35,642 nucleotides of DNA from Thermoplasmata archaeon (GTDB lineage: Archaea; Thermoplasmatota; Thermoplasmata; Thermoplasmatales; GCA-001856825): assembly GCA_021817415.1 (NCBI GenBank), contig JAKAUZ010000071.1:1-35642 (forward strand), written 5' to 3'. Every line of letters begins with the position of its first letter. Positions within the stretch are counted from its first letter, which is position 1. Shown piece by piece: positions 1-9,800 of this stretch. Below the pieces are notes generated by a model. That model had not been told where the DNA came from, did not search any database, and saw only the letters and a list, made by a program, of their open reading frames with translations. The position numbers and the translations under genes were made by a program.

Positions 1-386
1 TAGAAGACGAAGTTTATGTTTAGCTGGAATGTCATTTCAGTCGCTGAACTGTTAAGGGAGGAGTTGTAAGTCCTGAGATTCTTTATACTAACATGCCCAA
101 GGAAGGAGGTAGTGGAATAGTTGTACGGTACCCCTTCTGGACCGATTCCGTAATCGGCAATACCCATAGGCGCCGGTTCGGTTGAATAGAGGCTGTTTAC
201 ACTCACTACCTGCCCGGTATGTTTGTTACCGTTACCCTTAACAGGTATGAAGTGGGTGGGGGTAGCAGTTTTAGCGTCTGCCCCAGACGGTGAGTTTTGG
301 TTTACAGCGAACTGAATCGCTCCGGAGAGCAAGAATAAGGCAATAATGCCAATCACAATGATGTTGCTGTACTTCTCGCTCTTCAT
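1..386 (-). CDS. Thermopsin-like secreted protease, 5' part only
   Basis: Runs off the left edge; 128 codons are visible. Residues 1-4 are MKSE, followed by a hydrophobic segment at about 8-25 that looks like a signal peptide or membrane anchor. A polar linker follows, and then the stretch EPAPMGIADYGIG with YNYSTTSFLG, which I recognise as the conserved N-terminal region of thermopsins (peptidase family A5, acid proteases of Thermoplasmatales and Sulfolobales). The ATG at 386 is chosen because a stop codon directly precedes it in frame and GGAG lies about 12 nt upstream. The active-site region is outside the window, so activity cannot be judged. It would act outside the cell, degrading proteins at low pH. 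It is in the same orientation as the flippase but separated from it by the small ORF at 577. Confidence 0.75.
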   Translation of the reverse strand, partial: MKSEKYSNIIVIGIIALFLLSGAIQFAVNQNSPSGADAKTATPTHFIPVKGNGNKHTGQVVSVNSLYSTEPAPMGIADYGIGPEGVPYNYSTTSFLGHVSIKNLRTYNSSLNSSATEMTFQLNINFVF

Positions 387-576
387 TAGAATCTTTTCTC
401 CATGAAGCACACAGATTTCATATCCTAAAAGCATTTTGTGGATTAAAAATTAAAAAGCACTCTAAACAAATCGACTCTCTACAATTCATAACTAAATTAC
501 ACAATAAGAGTACTTTTAGTGCATTATTCAGGAAGACCGAGGATGGACTAGCATGGAGGTAGCTGTTTAATCCAAA

Positions 577-777
577 TTATTTTACAACTAGAAAAAGTCC
601 TTTTTCGGTCACAAGAGCCTCTACGAATCTCTGTTTCAGTCTCGGTTTTAGAACTATTTCTGATATTGTTGCCCTAAGGATCTTGTCCTCGAATTCACGA
701 TCGACAGTCTTCAAAAGTTCCTCTGTGCTGTCCTCATTTGCCGAAAAAGTATTTACTGCTGTTCCGGTCTCCTTCAC
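577..777 (-). CDS. Small hypothetical protein (66 aa)
   Basis: Opens with GTG at 777. The product is charged, with no membrane segment or signal peptide; the C-terminal half is basic and ends in a hydrophobic tail (LFLVVK). No family is recognised. It lies between the thermopsin-like gene and the flippase, on the same strand as both. No clear Shine-Dalgarno sequence or TATA box supports the start, so it could be a remnant or a chance ORF; the protein-like composition is the only argument for it. Confidence 0.35.
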   Translation of the reverse strand: MKETGTAVNTFSANEDSTEELLKTVDREFEDKILRATISEIVLKPRLKQRFVEALVTEKGLFLVVK

Positions 778-939
778 ATTGCTCTCTATTTAGTTATCCT
801 ATTTCTTATCCAGAGGAGGAATCAGTGTATTACCGTCTTTATGAATCTCCGTCCACACTTGAGTGCATCACCTCAATTATCCAAAGGGGCAGCAGCGGAA
901 TGAAAGTAGAAATCTCTTTTGAATTGCAGTATAAGAAAT

Positions 940-2466
940 TTAGACGAAGAGGCTCCTGAAGAACCTCTTGAGCCTATCCATTCTGCTGGGAAGCATACCG
1001 AGGAAGATGTCTATGTCCTCCTCAGAGAACGTTCCAGTCACCCTGATGAGGAAGAGGTATACTGCTAGTCCCGTCACTATGTACATAGCCAGCTTGAGTA
1101 TCGAATATCCAAGTCTCTCCTGGACGAACACCATCAGAATGAACATGAGGAAGCTTGAAAGGAATATCTTAGACATCTTCAATTTCTCGAAGACGAAAAC
1201 ACCGTATTTTTTTGAGAAATAGAAAACAACTGCAAATCCTGCTATAGATGTTGAGGCGTATCCAACTGCTGCACCTTCGATGCCGAAATGCGGTATGAGG
1301 AGGATGGATATGACAAAGTTGGCTAGGAGCGCAATGGAGGAAGACATGATGAATATCTTCGTCCTCCTGATAGCCTGAAGTGCAGTGCCGTATATGCTTC
1401 CAGATACGGTGAGTGCACCAGTAACGAGAATGATCACTATAGGAACGTACCCCGGGAGGTATGAAGTATTTGCAAGGAAAAGGAGGATGGACGGGGATAA
1501 AGCTGCAACGAGGAGAGCAATTGGCATATAGACTGCTGAGAGCATCTCTACTGCTGCTGTTGAATAAAGCCTGAAATTTCCCATGTCGTTCCTGCTGTAG
1601 AATTCAGACAGCTTTGAAAGAAGAACAGTACCGATTGGCCCAGTGAGTATCCCAAGGGCGCTGACAATTAGAAGGGAGAAGTTGTATATGCCCAATTCCG
1701 AGAGGTTTAGGAAAAATGATACCGTGAACCTGTCGACATACCCCGCCCCGTACCCTATAAGCCCAGATACGAAGATGGGAAATGAGTATACCAGAACGGG
1801 CTTAATGAGGATGGGTTCACCCTTCCCCTCCCTCCCCCTCATCTTCCTTCGCAGAGCGTATATAAGCAGGAAGGTGGTCAGAAAATAGCCTGTTATCCAG
1901 GCGTATATGACATTTATAGGGTTGTAGTTCAGGATGAGGAAGGGGATGATGAGGCCGTATCCAACGCCCCAATTTATCATGCCGATGATCGACGCAGTCT
2001 TGAAATTCTGAAGGCCGAAGAGCATTGATATCAGGAAGCCGTTGAATATCATTGAGAGTATTTCCACGTCTATGAGTCTTAAGTACCAGAGATATGCATA
2101 TGTATGGAAGAACAAGGTAGAGAGAAGTGGGGAGAGGAACCATAGGCTCAGGAATGATGCGACGGAGAGTCCGAAGCCGACCAGAGAGAATTTCCAGACT
2201 ATAGATCTAACTGTCCCCTCTTCCCCCCTCCCCAGGTGGTACGAGATGAAGTGCTGTATTCCCACACCCAGTCCCAGGCCAAACACTGTGCTGAAAAGGT
2301 ATGCTATCGCAGACAGCAGTGAAAAGACGCCTACTATTTCGGTGTTGTTGAATACGTGGATTATGAATATGTAGAATAGACTGCCCACGAATATTGAGAC
2401 GATCGACGAATAGAACTGCCACGAGACGCCCCTGATTACAGTATCCCTTGCATCGTAGAGAGCCAT
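940..2466 (-). CDS. Polysaccharide/oligosaccharide flippase (Wzx/MATE-like)
   Basis: A 508-residue, strongly hydrophobic protein with about 12-14 membrane helices spread along its length and short charged loops, typical in size and pattern of Wzx/RfbX-type lipid-linked oligosaccharide flippases of the MVF/MATE superfamily. The N-terminus (DTVIRGVSWQFYSSIVSIFVG) and the later GAAVGYASTSIAG stretch are characteristic of the polysaccharide-biosynthesis family. It is predicted to move a lipid-linked glycan across the cytoplasmic membrane. The start ATG at 2466 is 25-35 nt from a minus-strand TATA box, so the message is nearly leaderless, although AAGGGGAT precedes the ATG. It is transcribed divergently from the first giant surface protein. 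With the glycan genes further right it fits an N-glycan or surface polysaccharide export role (inference). Confidence 0.85.
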   Translation of the reverse strand: MALYDARDTVIRGVSWQFYSSIVSIFVGSLFYIFIIHVFNNTEIVGVFSLLSAIAYLFSTVFGLGLGVGIQHFISYHLGRGEEGTVRSIVWKFSLVGFGLSVASFLSLWFLSPLLSTLFFHTYAYLWYLRLIDVEILSMIFNGFLISMLFGLQNFKTASIIGMINWGVGYGLIIPFLILNYNPINVIYAWITGYFLTTFLLIYALRRKMRGREGKGEPILIKPVLVYSFPIFVSGLIGYGAGYVDRFTVSFFLNLSELGIYNFSLLIVSALGILTGPIGTVLLSKLSEFYSRNDMGNFRLYSTAAVEMLSAVYMPIALLVAALSPSILLFLANTSYLPGYVPIVIILVTGALTVSGSIYGTALQAIRRTKIFIMSSSIALLANFVISILLIPHFGIEGAAVGYASTSIAGFAVVFYFSKKYGVFVFEKLKMSKIFLSSFLMFILMVFVQERLGYSILKLAMYIVTGLAVYLFLIRVTGTFSEEDIDIFLGMLPSRMDRLKRFFRSLFV

Positions 2467-2490
2467 CTATCCCCTTAACCCCTTTCTGCA

Positions 2491-2501
2491 CTATATATTT
2501 T
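2491..2501 (-). promoter_or_regulatory. TATA box of the flippase gene
   Basis: Reading the minus strand, AAATATATAG lies 25-35 nt before the ATG at 2466, the normal archaeal TATA spacing for a leaderless or very short-leader transcript. Confidence 0.5.
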
Positions 2502-2781
2502 GAGCCTGGGGTCAACAGCACAGATATACAAGAACAGCGGGAAAACGGTCATCTCACTGATTGGCTCTGACGAGTACTCAAGACGCAATGGGTTGGGGGG
2601 CTTAAGCCACATTTCAGATGGATATGACATTCACCATTCAGGGATTAACGAGATTTCAGTCAAAACGCAATCTATTCTGTCAGACAGAAATTCCATTTTT
2701 TAAACTCTCATATTTTAAAGGAGCTCATTTTCCTTTATGCTGGAATCAAGCGATGGTATGACAGGTGGAGAAATTATTCAC
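2502..2781. other. Divergent intergenic region
   Basis: About 280 bp between the divergent TATA boxes of the flippase gene and the first surface-protein gene. A TTG-initiated plus-strand ORF of 67 codons lies here, but it has no supporting promoter, ribosome site or recognisable domain. I see no RNA gene or repeat. Confidence 0.4.
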
Positions 2782-2820
2782 AAAATATAAATATCGTAAC
2801 ACATCTCCTTTGGTTGGAGG
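2782..2820 (+). promoter_or_regulatory. TATA box and strong Shine-Dalgarno site of surface protein 1
   Basis: AAAATATAAATA (2782-2793) is centred about 43 nt before the ATG at 2830, so transcription should begin near 2812. GGAGG at 2816-2820 then lies 9 nt before the ATG in a short leader. The paralogous gene at 6861 has the same arrangement. Confidence 0.65.
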
Positions 2821-2829
2821 AAAAATTAC

Positions 2830-5800
2830 ATGACTAGAATAAACTATAGAAAAACGCTTACGGTAATGATCACTTTAGCAATGATTTTCAGCGCTTTAGC
2901 AATTATATCTTTCGCAGCACAGCCAGCGTACGCAGCCAGCGGAAATTTCACTGTAGACCCAACAACGTTCACTGTCGGTACATCTGGCGGTGTATCGACT
3001 ATCGGCTTCGCATCTGGTGGAACATTTGGAGCAGGCTCAACAGTCTACTTCTTCCTCAGCACTACTCAGTCTAGCTCACAGATAGTTAGTGGAAGTGGTA
3101 CGTCGATTAGTGGTGTTTCAAATACCATCGGTTCCGTGACTCTGAATGCTAACCAAAACACACTCAACAACCAGGTCACTTTCACTATGTATTCAGGAGC
3201 AGTTGCTGGCACATACTACATTCTGGCAGAGGATTATATAAGCGGAAATCCAAGTGGAACGTACGCTCTAGGCCCGCAGGTCACCATTGTGACACCCGCG
3301 CCTACAGTCAGCATATCATCTACGACGCCATCGCCATTCAACGTTGGTCAGACGGTGAAGGTCTCAGGAACTGGTTTTGATCAGGGTGCATCTATAACGC
3401 TCTACCTCAACTACCCGGGAAATTCATCTGTTCTAGGGACTGCGACTGCAAATTCCGCCGGAACATTCAAGACTAGTTTCACACTTCCTGCAATGAGCGG
3501 AACAGAGGATACCAGCGGTAATACCCTTGAAAGTGCGAAGTATATTGTGGCACAAGAGACAAACAGCCTTTCGCCGACAACATTCCCAGAGGGCGGCATA
3601 ACAGCATCCGTATCCTTCAACGTAGAGCCAACAGTCACGGTCAGCCCAATGAGCACACAGGGTGCTGCGGGTTCATCGTTCACCATAACAGGTAACGGTT
3701 TTGTTGCCGGACAGGTATTCGCAGGCTTCTCGTCTTCGTCTGGCGGAGGACCCAGCTCAATACACCTAGCACAATCATCATTTACGGACAATCTGTACTA
3801 TTCCACTGTCACAGTAAGCTCTAACGGCTATTTCCAGGTCACTGCCACGCTAGCATCTTCACTCAAATCGGAAAGCTTCAGCGTGGGTCCAATAAGCGTT
3901 GTTGCTGTTGCGACAACTCCGGCTGCAACAGACACGTTCTCTGATGCTCTGTACTACTCTATTCCCGGACAGGGTCCGCACCTAACATTGATAGACGAGT
4001 CTCTAAGCACTCCTGCAAGCACTGATTCAGGGACAGTCACAGGACATGTAGGCGATACGCTTGCAGTCATAGTTTACAGCTTCCCGGCATCATCGACTGT
4101 GAACGTCTATTTTGATTCAGTTCTTATGACATTCACAACAGATTCAAACGGTTTCGCAGACTACATGACTGTCGTTCCAAACGTGCCGGGAGGAACTTAC
4201 TATCCATTCGCCGTATCCGCAGGAATAACTGCAACAGTCGTACATTCTTTCATAGTTTCTACGACTGCAACCGTAACGGACTCTTCAGGAACACCCCTTT
4301 ACAAGTCGGGCACCTATGAGGAGTATGCAGCATCCGGTTCTGCTGTCACAGTTTCCCTCGTGGGATACTCTCCGTACCAGGTGTTCTGGGTAACGGACAG
4401 CGGGCTTCCACACTATTCTGGTAACCTGAGCAAGAACGACTACAACGGGTACGTTGCCGTAACGGTATTGAATGGATCGTTCAACTCACAGACTCTAGGT
4501 TTCGTTGCGAATGGCCAGGGTAACCTGACCCTAACCTACGACCTGGGTTACAAGGCAGCCACTGCGACCACAAAAACAAACGAGTCTATATCTGTCGTGA
4601 CGGGTGTCACAACTGTAACGACAAGCTATTACTATGAAGTGGGACCGGCATCGGTGACAATAACAGGCTCAGTAACAGGGACTCTCACATCGTCAGGACC
4701 CTACTCGCTCGCGCCTGGGGAGACAGTCACCCTATCAGTTAGCAACTTGATTCCTGCAGGTGCGACAGTAACGCCCGAGACTGCAGGCTGGATTGGCCCG
4801 TACTCCGTTTACATGAACGGTGCTGTTGTAACGCTTACATCTGGTAAGAATACCTTCCTATCCACTTCGACTCAGCCAACGACGGCTCAGAGTGTGGACT
4901 TTGTGCTCTCAACATCCATGGCATCTGGCGTCTACAACCTATCAGTGATAGCAGAATCCGGAACGGGAAAGGCTGTATACAATAACCCCGAATTCATCGT
5001 GAGCACTCCAAGCTCTTCCAGCGGTACAGTGACAGTCAGCATGGTTGACAGCACGTTGGTTGGAGGCACAGGAACACTTGCGGACCCATTCACCGGGTAC
5101 CCATCAGTCTCATCATCCAATAATGTGCCTTATGCGATAGAATTTGACCTTTATGGCTTCAAGGCTAGTCAGTCAGTCACTGTAACGTACTACACAACTT
5201 CCGGAACTCAGCCAAAGACAGGTTCAGTGACAACAGACTTGAACGGCGGTGCAACGTATTCCTTCACCTTCCCTGCTTCAGTCGGCAACGTTCCCTATGG
5301 CATAACGTTCAGCTATACCGTAGGAACAACCCCTGCTACGATAACAGGTGCGACGTGGTACTATGAGAACGTACCTGCAGTTTCACTTGATCAATCTTCG
5401 TTCAACGATAACGGTGGTGTCCCTGCAACCGACTACTACTCCTACAACGGAATGGACGCTACTCCAGCTTCAACAATAACTGTATACGCCAACTCCCTGC
5501 TGCCGCAAACATCATACAACATCTACATATCCGCCTCTCCTTCGTTCACTTCAGCAGACTACCAGCAAACGTTCATTACGGGCTCAAACGGCGACGCTAC
5601 GGTGTCTGTGACTCTGCCAAGCTATGTGACGAACAGCACAATATATCTGGACGTGGCTCCTTCGTCCTCATCACTGAAGACAACGACCCTTTTCATCACT
5701 GTAGAGGTGTCACAGCTCGTCCCAACGCAGGCATTCCCAGGTGAGATCCTTTCGTTCTCGTGGGAAGCATCAACAATGCCAATGCCGGTCGGAACATCTC

Positions 5801-6771
5801 TGACAGCCGCTCAGCTGTTCAGCCTTGGACTTGGCGGAACTGCTGGAGGATATGCCGGCCCGATACTGACAACAGTATACCTGAACCAGTCGGCATATGT
5901 CACAGTTGATGGCTACATAGGCATGGTTGCCGGAACGGAGTATTTGAACGGTTCATTCCTTGCCCCCAACGCAGCTCCAGGTTCGAACTGGGTCGTCAGT
6001 CTCTCCTGGACACAGACGATATACGCATTCTTCACAAGTGCAGGCTCGCCAACGGGAAGCATGCAGAAGGTAATTTCGCATACCGGCGCTCAGGAGGCAT
6101 ACCTGTCTCTTGTCCAGGGAAATGGGGCACTGCTCACAGGCATATCGTCATCTGAGGTTGCAACAATAGTGGCAGCGGTCAGCGGTGCAGTCACAACCAC
6201 GATGAAGGTACCCCTCAGCGAACTTGCAGCAAACATAACTGCACTCCACGGAACAATCGTCCAGATCACGACTGCATTCGGAAACATGACCACGACACTC
6301 AGTGCAATAAAGGCGAATGTAACGGCGGTAGTCAGCGGTGAAGCACTCCTATCCACTGAACTTGGACAAATGAAGACATCGCTCGCATCCTTGAACGCTA
6401 CGATAGTATCGCTCAACGGAACAACTGCAACGCTTGCGACCAACCTAGGAACGGTAAAGACATCCCTCTCAGGTATCAATGCAACTGTAACATCCATTAA
6501 CAATGGAGTTGCAACAGTACAGACATCTCTGGGGGCTCTAACCGGAACAGTCACAGCTATGAATGGAACCGTGGCAACAATAAGCACGAACGTCGGAACA
6601 ATACAGACAACAGTCGGTCAGGTAAAGACATACACATCTGGCTTCTCCACCTTGGAGATATTCCTGATAGTTGCAATAGTGCTTATACTGATCACACTAG
6701 TCATAGCATTCCTGGCAGTGAGCAGCAGCAACAAGGTAGCAAGGAAAATAGAGGAACAGAAGAAGCAGTAA
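2830..6771 (+). CDS. Giant surface (S-layer-like) glycoprotein 1, membrane-anchored
   Basis: 1313 residues. Residues 1-36 form a signal peptide (basic start, hydrophobic core, cleavage-like AYAA). The main body is rich in Ser, Thr, Gly and Tyr and carries repeated beta-sandwich units of Ig/IPT type, e.g. VKVSGTGFDQGASITLY and FTITGNGFVAGQVF. From about residue 1115 to 1270 a regular low-complexity stalk follows, with hydrophobic residues every 3-4 positions and many Asn-Xaa-Ser/Thr sequons (INATVTSINNG). One membrane helix near 1278-1297 and a short basic cytoplasmic tail end the protein. This is the architecture of stalked archaeal S-layer or surface proteins. Abundant sequons suggest heavy N-glycosylation, and the glycan genes in this window could supply it (inference). 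The exact family is not identified. It is paralogous to the next gene. Confidence 0.85.
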   Translation: MTRINYRKTLTVMITLAMIFSALAIISFAAQPAYAASGNFTVDPTTFTVGTSGGVSTIGFASGGTFGAGSTVYFFLSTTQSSSQIVSGSGTSISGVSNTIGSVTLNANQNTLNNQVTFTMYSGAVAGTYYILAEDYISGNPSGTYALGPQVTIVTPAPTVSISSTTPSPFNVGQTVKVSGTGFDQGASITLYLNYPGNSSVLGTATANSAGTFKTSFTLPAMSGTEDTSGNTLESAKYIVAQETNSLSPTTFPEGGITASVSFNVEPTVTVSPMSTQGAAGSSFTITGNGFVAGQVFAGFSSSSGGGPSSIHLAQSSFTDNLYYSTVTVSSNGYFQVTATLASSLKSESFSVGPISVVAVATTPAATDTFSDALYYSIPGQGPHLTLIDESLSTPASTDSGTVTGHVGDTLAVIVYSFPASSTVNVYFDSVLMTFTTDSNGFADYMTVVPNVPGGTYYPFAVSAGITATVVHSFIVSTTATVTDSSGTPLYKSGTYEEYAASGSAVTVSLVGYSPYQVFWVTDSGLPHYSGNLSKNDYNGYVAVTVLNGSFNSQTLGFVANGQGNLTLTYDLGYKAATATTKTNESISVVTGVTTVTTSYYYEVGPASVTITGSVTGTLTSSGPYSLAPGETVTLSVSNLIPAGATVTPETAGWIGPYSVYMNGAVVTLTSGKNTFLSTSTQPTTAQSVDFVLSTSMASGVYNLSVIAESGTGKAVYNNPEFIVSTPSSSSGTVTVSMVDSTLVGGTGTLADPFTGYPSVSSSNNVPYAIEFDLYGFKASQSVTVTYYTTSGTQPKTGSVTTDLNGGATYSFTFPASVGNVPYGITFSYTVGTTPATITGATWYYENVPAVSLDQSSFNDNGGVPATDYYSYNGMDATPASTITVYANSLLPQTSYNIYISASPSFTSADYQQTFITGSNGDATVSVTLPSYVTNSTIYLDVAPSSSSLKTTTLFITVEVSQLVPTQAFPGEILSFSWEASTMPMPVGTSLTAAQLFSLGLGGTAGGYAGPILTTVYLNQSAYVTVDGYIGMVAGTEYLNGSFLAPNAAPGSNWVVSLSWTQTIYAFFTSAGSPTGSMQKVISHTGAQEAYLSLVQGNGALLTGISSSEVATIVAAVSGAVTTTMKVPLSELAANITALHGTIVQITTAFGNMTTTLSAIKANVTAVVSGEALLSTELGQMKTSLASLNATIVSLNGTTATLATNLGTVKTSLSGINATVTSINNGVATVQTSLGALTGTVTAMNGTVATISTNVGTIQTTVGQVKTYTSGFSTLEIFLIVAIVLILITLVIAFLAVSSSNKVARKIEEQKKQ

Positions 6772-6806
6772 ATTTTTATTTTCCTTTTTATTTATTTTCT
6801 TACAAT
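6772..6806 (+). terminator. T-rich archaeal terminator after surface protein 1
   Basis: Directly after the TAA come several runs of T (TTTTTATTTTCCTTTTTATT), the usual intrinsic termination signal in archaea. No hairpin is needed or seen. Confidence 0.5.
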
Positions 6807-6817
6807 TTTAAGCAATA

Positions 6818-6852
6818 TTTTTATATTTTACTTCTCAATGTGTAATTGGAGG
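6818..6852 (+). promoter_or_regulatory. TATA box and Shine-Dalgarno site of surface protein 2
   Basis: TTTTTATATTTT (6818-6829) lies about 37 nt before the ATG at 6861, and GGAGG at 6848-6852 is 8 nt before it. This Shine-Dalgarno site settles the start at 6861, because the in-frame TTG at 6846 overlaps the ribosome site itself. Confidence 0.65.
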
Positions 6853-6860
6853 AAATATTA

Positions 6861-9800
6861 ATGTATTCTAAGACAAAGATTGTTCTGATTGCCTCGGTCG
6901 TTCTCCTCTCCATGGGGTTCACTTCATCGTTTGCGAGTGCTACCGCCACAGGGAGCGTGAACTACTCACCAGTTGTCTTTTCCCAGGGGGGAGTGACGCT
7001 GACATCCGCCACTGGAGGTAATTTTGTAGCAGGGTCTACGGTATACTTCTACGTGAGCTCCGGACCATCATCATCTGACATAATAGGAGGGTACGTAGCA
7101 TCATATCTTCTACCCCAGGGGTCGTCCTCACTCAGCAATTCTCACTTCCAGGTTTCAATACCGTCGACCATGTCCGCCGGGTCATATTACATCATTGCAA
7201 GCGACTCTTCGAGCCCGACATCCAGCTCTGCGCAGTTCACAACGGCATCACCCATAACCGTGAGCCTGCTGAAGCCGACAATGAGCGTCACCCCCTCGTC
7301 AGGGCAGCCCACCGCTTCAGCGACAGTTTCAGGATCCGGATGGGACCCGTCATCTACGGTCTCGGTCTACATAGCGGGTCCTCAGGGATCACCCCTCTTC
7401 AGCACTCTCCTTACGACGCTTACTGTGACTTCATCAGGAGTTATCAAGCAGGGTACGACGTTCACCATACCCGAGATCGCTGAGAACTCCTACAGCGTGG
7501 TGGCAGAGGAATCATCATCATCCTCGCCCAATTACGGCATAACGGCAGACTCATCTCTGTCTGTTACACCCATACTTGTTGCATCACCGTACGACATCAG
7601 CGGGGCTTCCGGTTCTCAGTTCTCGATCTCAGGATACGGCTTTCCATCCCTCGCTACCATTACCTCAAACGGCGTGACAGTTGGCACGGTCAAGGCAGAC
7701 AACTCGGCAACTACGGCATCCACCAGCGGTTCATTCTCTATAACGGCGACCATGACGGGCGCCATCACGACTGCGGGCGCATACAACGTCATAGTACAGT
7801 ACAACACCACCCAGTTCACGCAGTCGAACGGCATATTTGTTTCAATACCGAACAGCCTCTCCCTCGGTTTCACATTCTCGACGGCCTCAACAGTGTACCC
7901 CGGCTCGAGCTACAAGGCAGAGGTCTACAATTTCCCGGCAGGATCACAGGTCTCACTGACACTTGGACCAATAACCCTGGGCCAGATATCTACTGATTCA
8001 AACGGCTTCGGTCAGCTCCAGGGCTCTATTCCAGCGCTGCCAGCGGGGACATATGAGGTTAGCGCATCGTCGAACGGCCTGTACTCCAGCACAACTGTCA
8101 CTATTCAATCTTACTTCCAGGTTCTCGATCCTGACGGAGTCCCAATGACATCGACTCTGGAATTCTTCCCTGAGGACGGTTATTACCAGGTGCAGGCTTA
8201 CGGTCTCAATCCCCTGGTCACCTACACATACAACGATTCAGCGGTTTCATCCAGCTATGAGGTATCATCTGTTTCCGCCGGCACTCTAGTCTCAAGGAAC
8301 CTCCTGACGTTCAATCCGTCCGCCAACGGTACGCTTATTTTCACTTTCTATCCTCATTTCATATCGTCCACATCCACATCCTCAATAACGCTGAAATACA
8401 CTGGAGGTTCAGTCGGAGGATATTCAGGGAACACATACGGCTACACAGCCATCAAGACACCTTACTTCAGCGTCTCGCATCCTACGGTCAGCATAATGGA
8501 GGCTGCAGCTTCACAGACGATCACAGTATATAACATACTCCCGCAGGGGTCCCAGGTGTACCCAGGTCTTCAAACTTACTACAACCTTTACATGGGAAGC
8601 ACTGAACTGTCGTTCACTGAAGGTACGAGCAGTCAGACCACAGACGTGCTTTCATCGACGATAAATTCCCCCTCTGTCACTTTCACTGCACCATCCGCTG
8701 CCGGCATATACTACCTTGGCATCACGTATGCAGGCGGACAAGTAGCCAGTGAGATCTATTCAGCGCCGGTAGTGGTTTCCTACCAAGCGACTGCACTGGA
8801 TTCAGGAACAGTACAGGCCATCCCCATCTACGGTACAAACGGACAGGTGACGAGCTACGATTTTGTCGGCTACTCATTCTACCCAGGGACTATGAAGCTG
8901 TACTACTACACCCAGGGCTCCCTTTCTTCAACTACGCCTGGACTGCAGTACGGTGCGTTCGTCTATTCGCCCAACCTGCCTGCTGAACCTGCGGGGACCT
9001 ACCGCATAATTGCCCAGGACACGTACTCATCATCCACATACACGACAAATTCCAGCTACACTATATACCCGTATTTCTCAACTACGACTTCATCGGGCAC
9101 GATGGACTCAACGGTCACATTCAGCATGTCCGGGTTCGCAGCAAATACATTCTATACCATATACTTCGGTAGCGACAAGGTATATAGCGGACAGACGAGC
9201 AGTGCAGGCTCAATATCGTCCCAGACGTTCACTACTCCTGTTGTCCTGCCGGGGACATACAACATTAGCGTAGTCCAGGATTCAACATTATCTGCAGTTG
9301 CATCACAGGAGTTCACGATTATGCCGAGCCAGACACTGAACATTCCCGGAGGAAGCTACGCATTCCCTGGCCAGATCGTAAGTTATTCCTGGAAACCTTC
9401 ATCCGCACCGCAGGTGCCTGGATCCTCCAGCGGGTCTTACGGCAACATTTACGTGACCGTATACCTGAATGGCTCCGCTTTCTACACATCCATGGTGCCA
9501 TTGACGAATACGTACCTCAACGGCTCATTCTCCATGCCAAACAGCCTTCCTGGGAACTACTGGAATGTGACGCTCTCGTGGTCCCAGAATGAGTACACTC
9601 CTACGGGGAGTCCGGCCACATCCACTGTTGTCACGACAAACTTCCATAAGATGTCCCAGGGAAACGGTGTTTTCCTTCAACTCGTGAGCGGCAACGGTGC
9701 GCTCATCACGGGCATCTCTTCCACCCAGATCGCTCAGATTACTTCACAGATCACATCATCAACCAACTCTACCATATCCGCGGCACTGAGTGTTCCACTG

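Noticed and set aside
738-959. Plus-strand ORF at the 3' end of the flippase
   Set aside because: Overlaps the flippase and small ORF on the other strand; no domain or start signal.
2500-2703. 67-codon ORF in the divergent intergenic region
   Set aside because: TTG start with no ribosome site; no recognisable protein.
3411-3791. Long minus-strand ORF inside surface protein 1
   Set aside because: Antisense to a clear gene; open frame is a by-product of the Ser/Thr/Gly-rich codon pattern. No promoter or ribosome site.
6090-6587. 165-codon minus-strand ORF over the stalk region
   Set aside because: Mirror frame of the repetitive stalk; a similar shadow appears over the paralogue's stalk at 9734-10141, as expected from the repeats.
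9010-9273. Arg/His-rich plus-strand ORF inside surface protein 2
   Set aside because: Out-of-frame reading of the main gene; composition is not protein-like.
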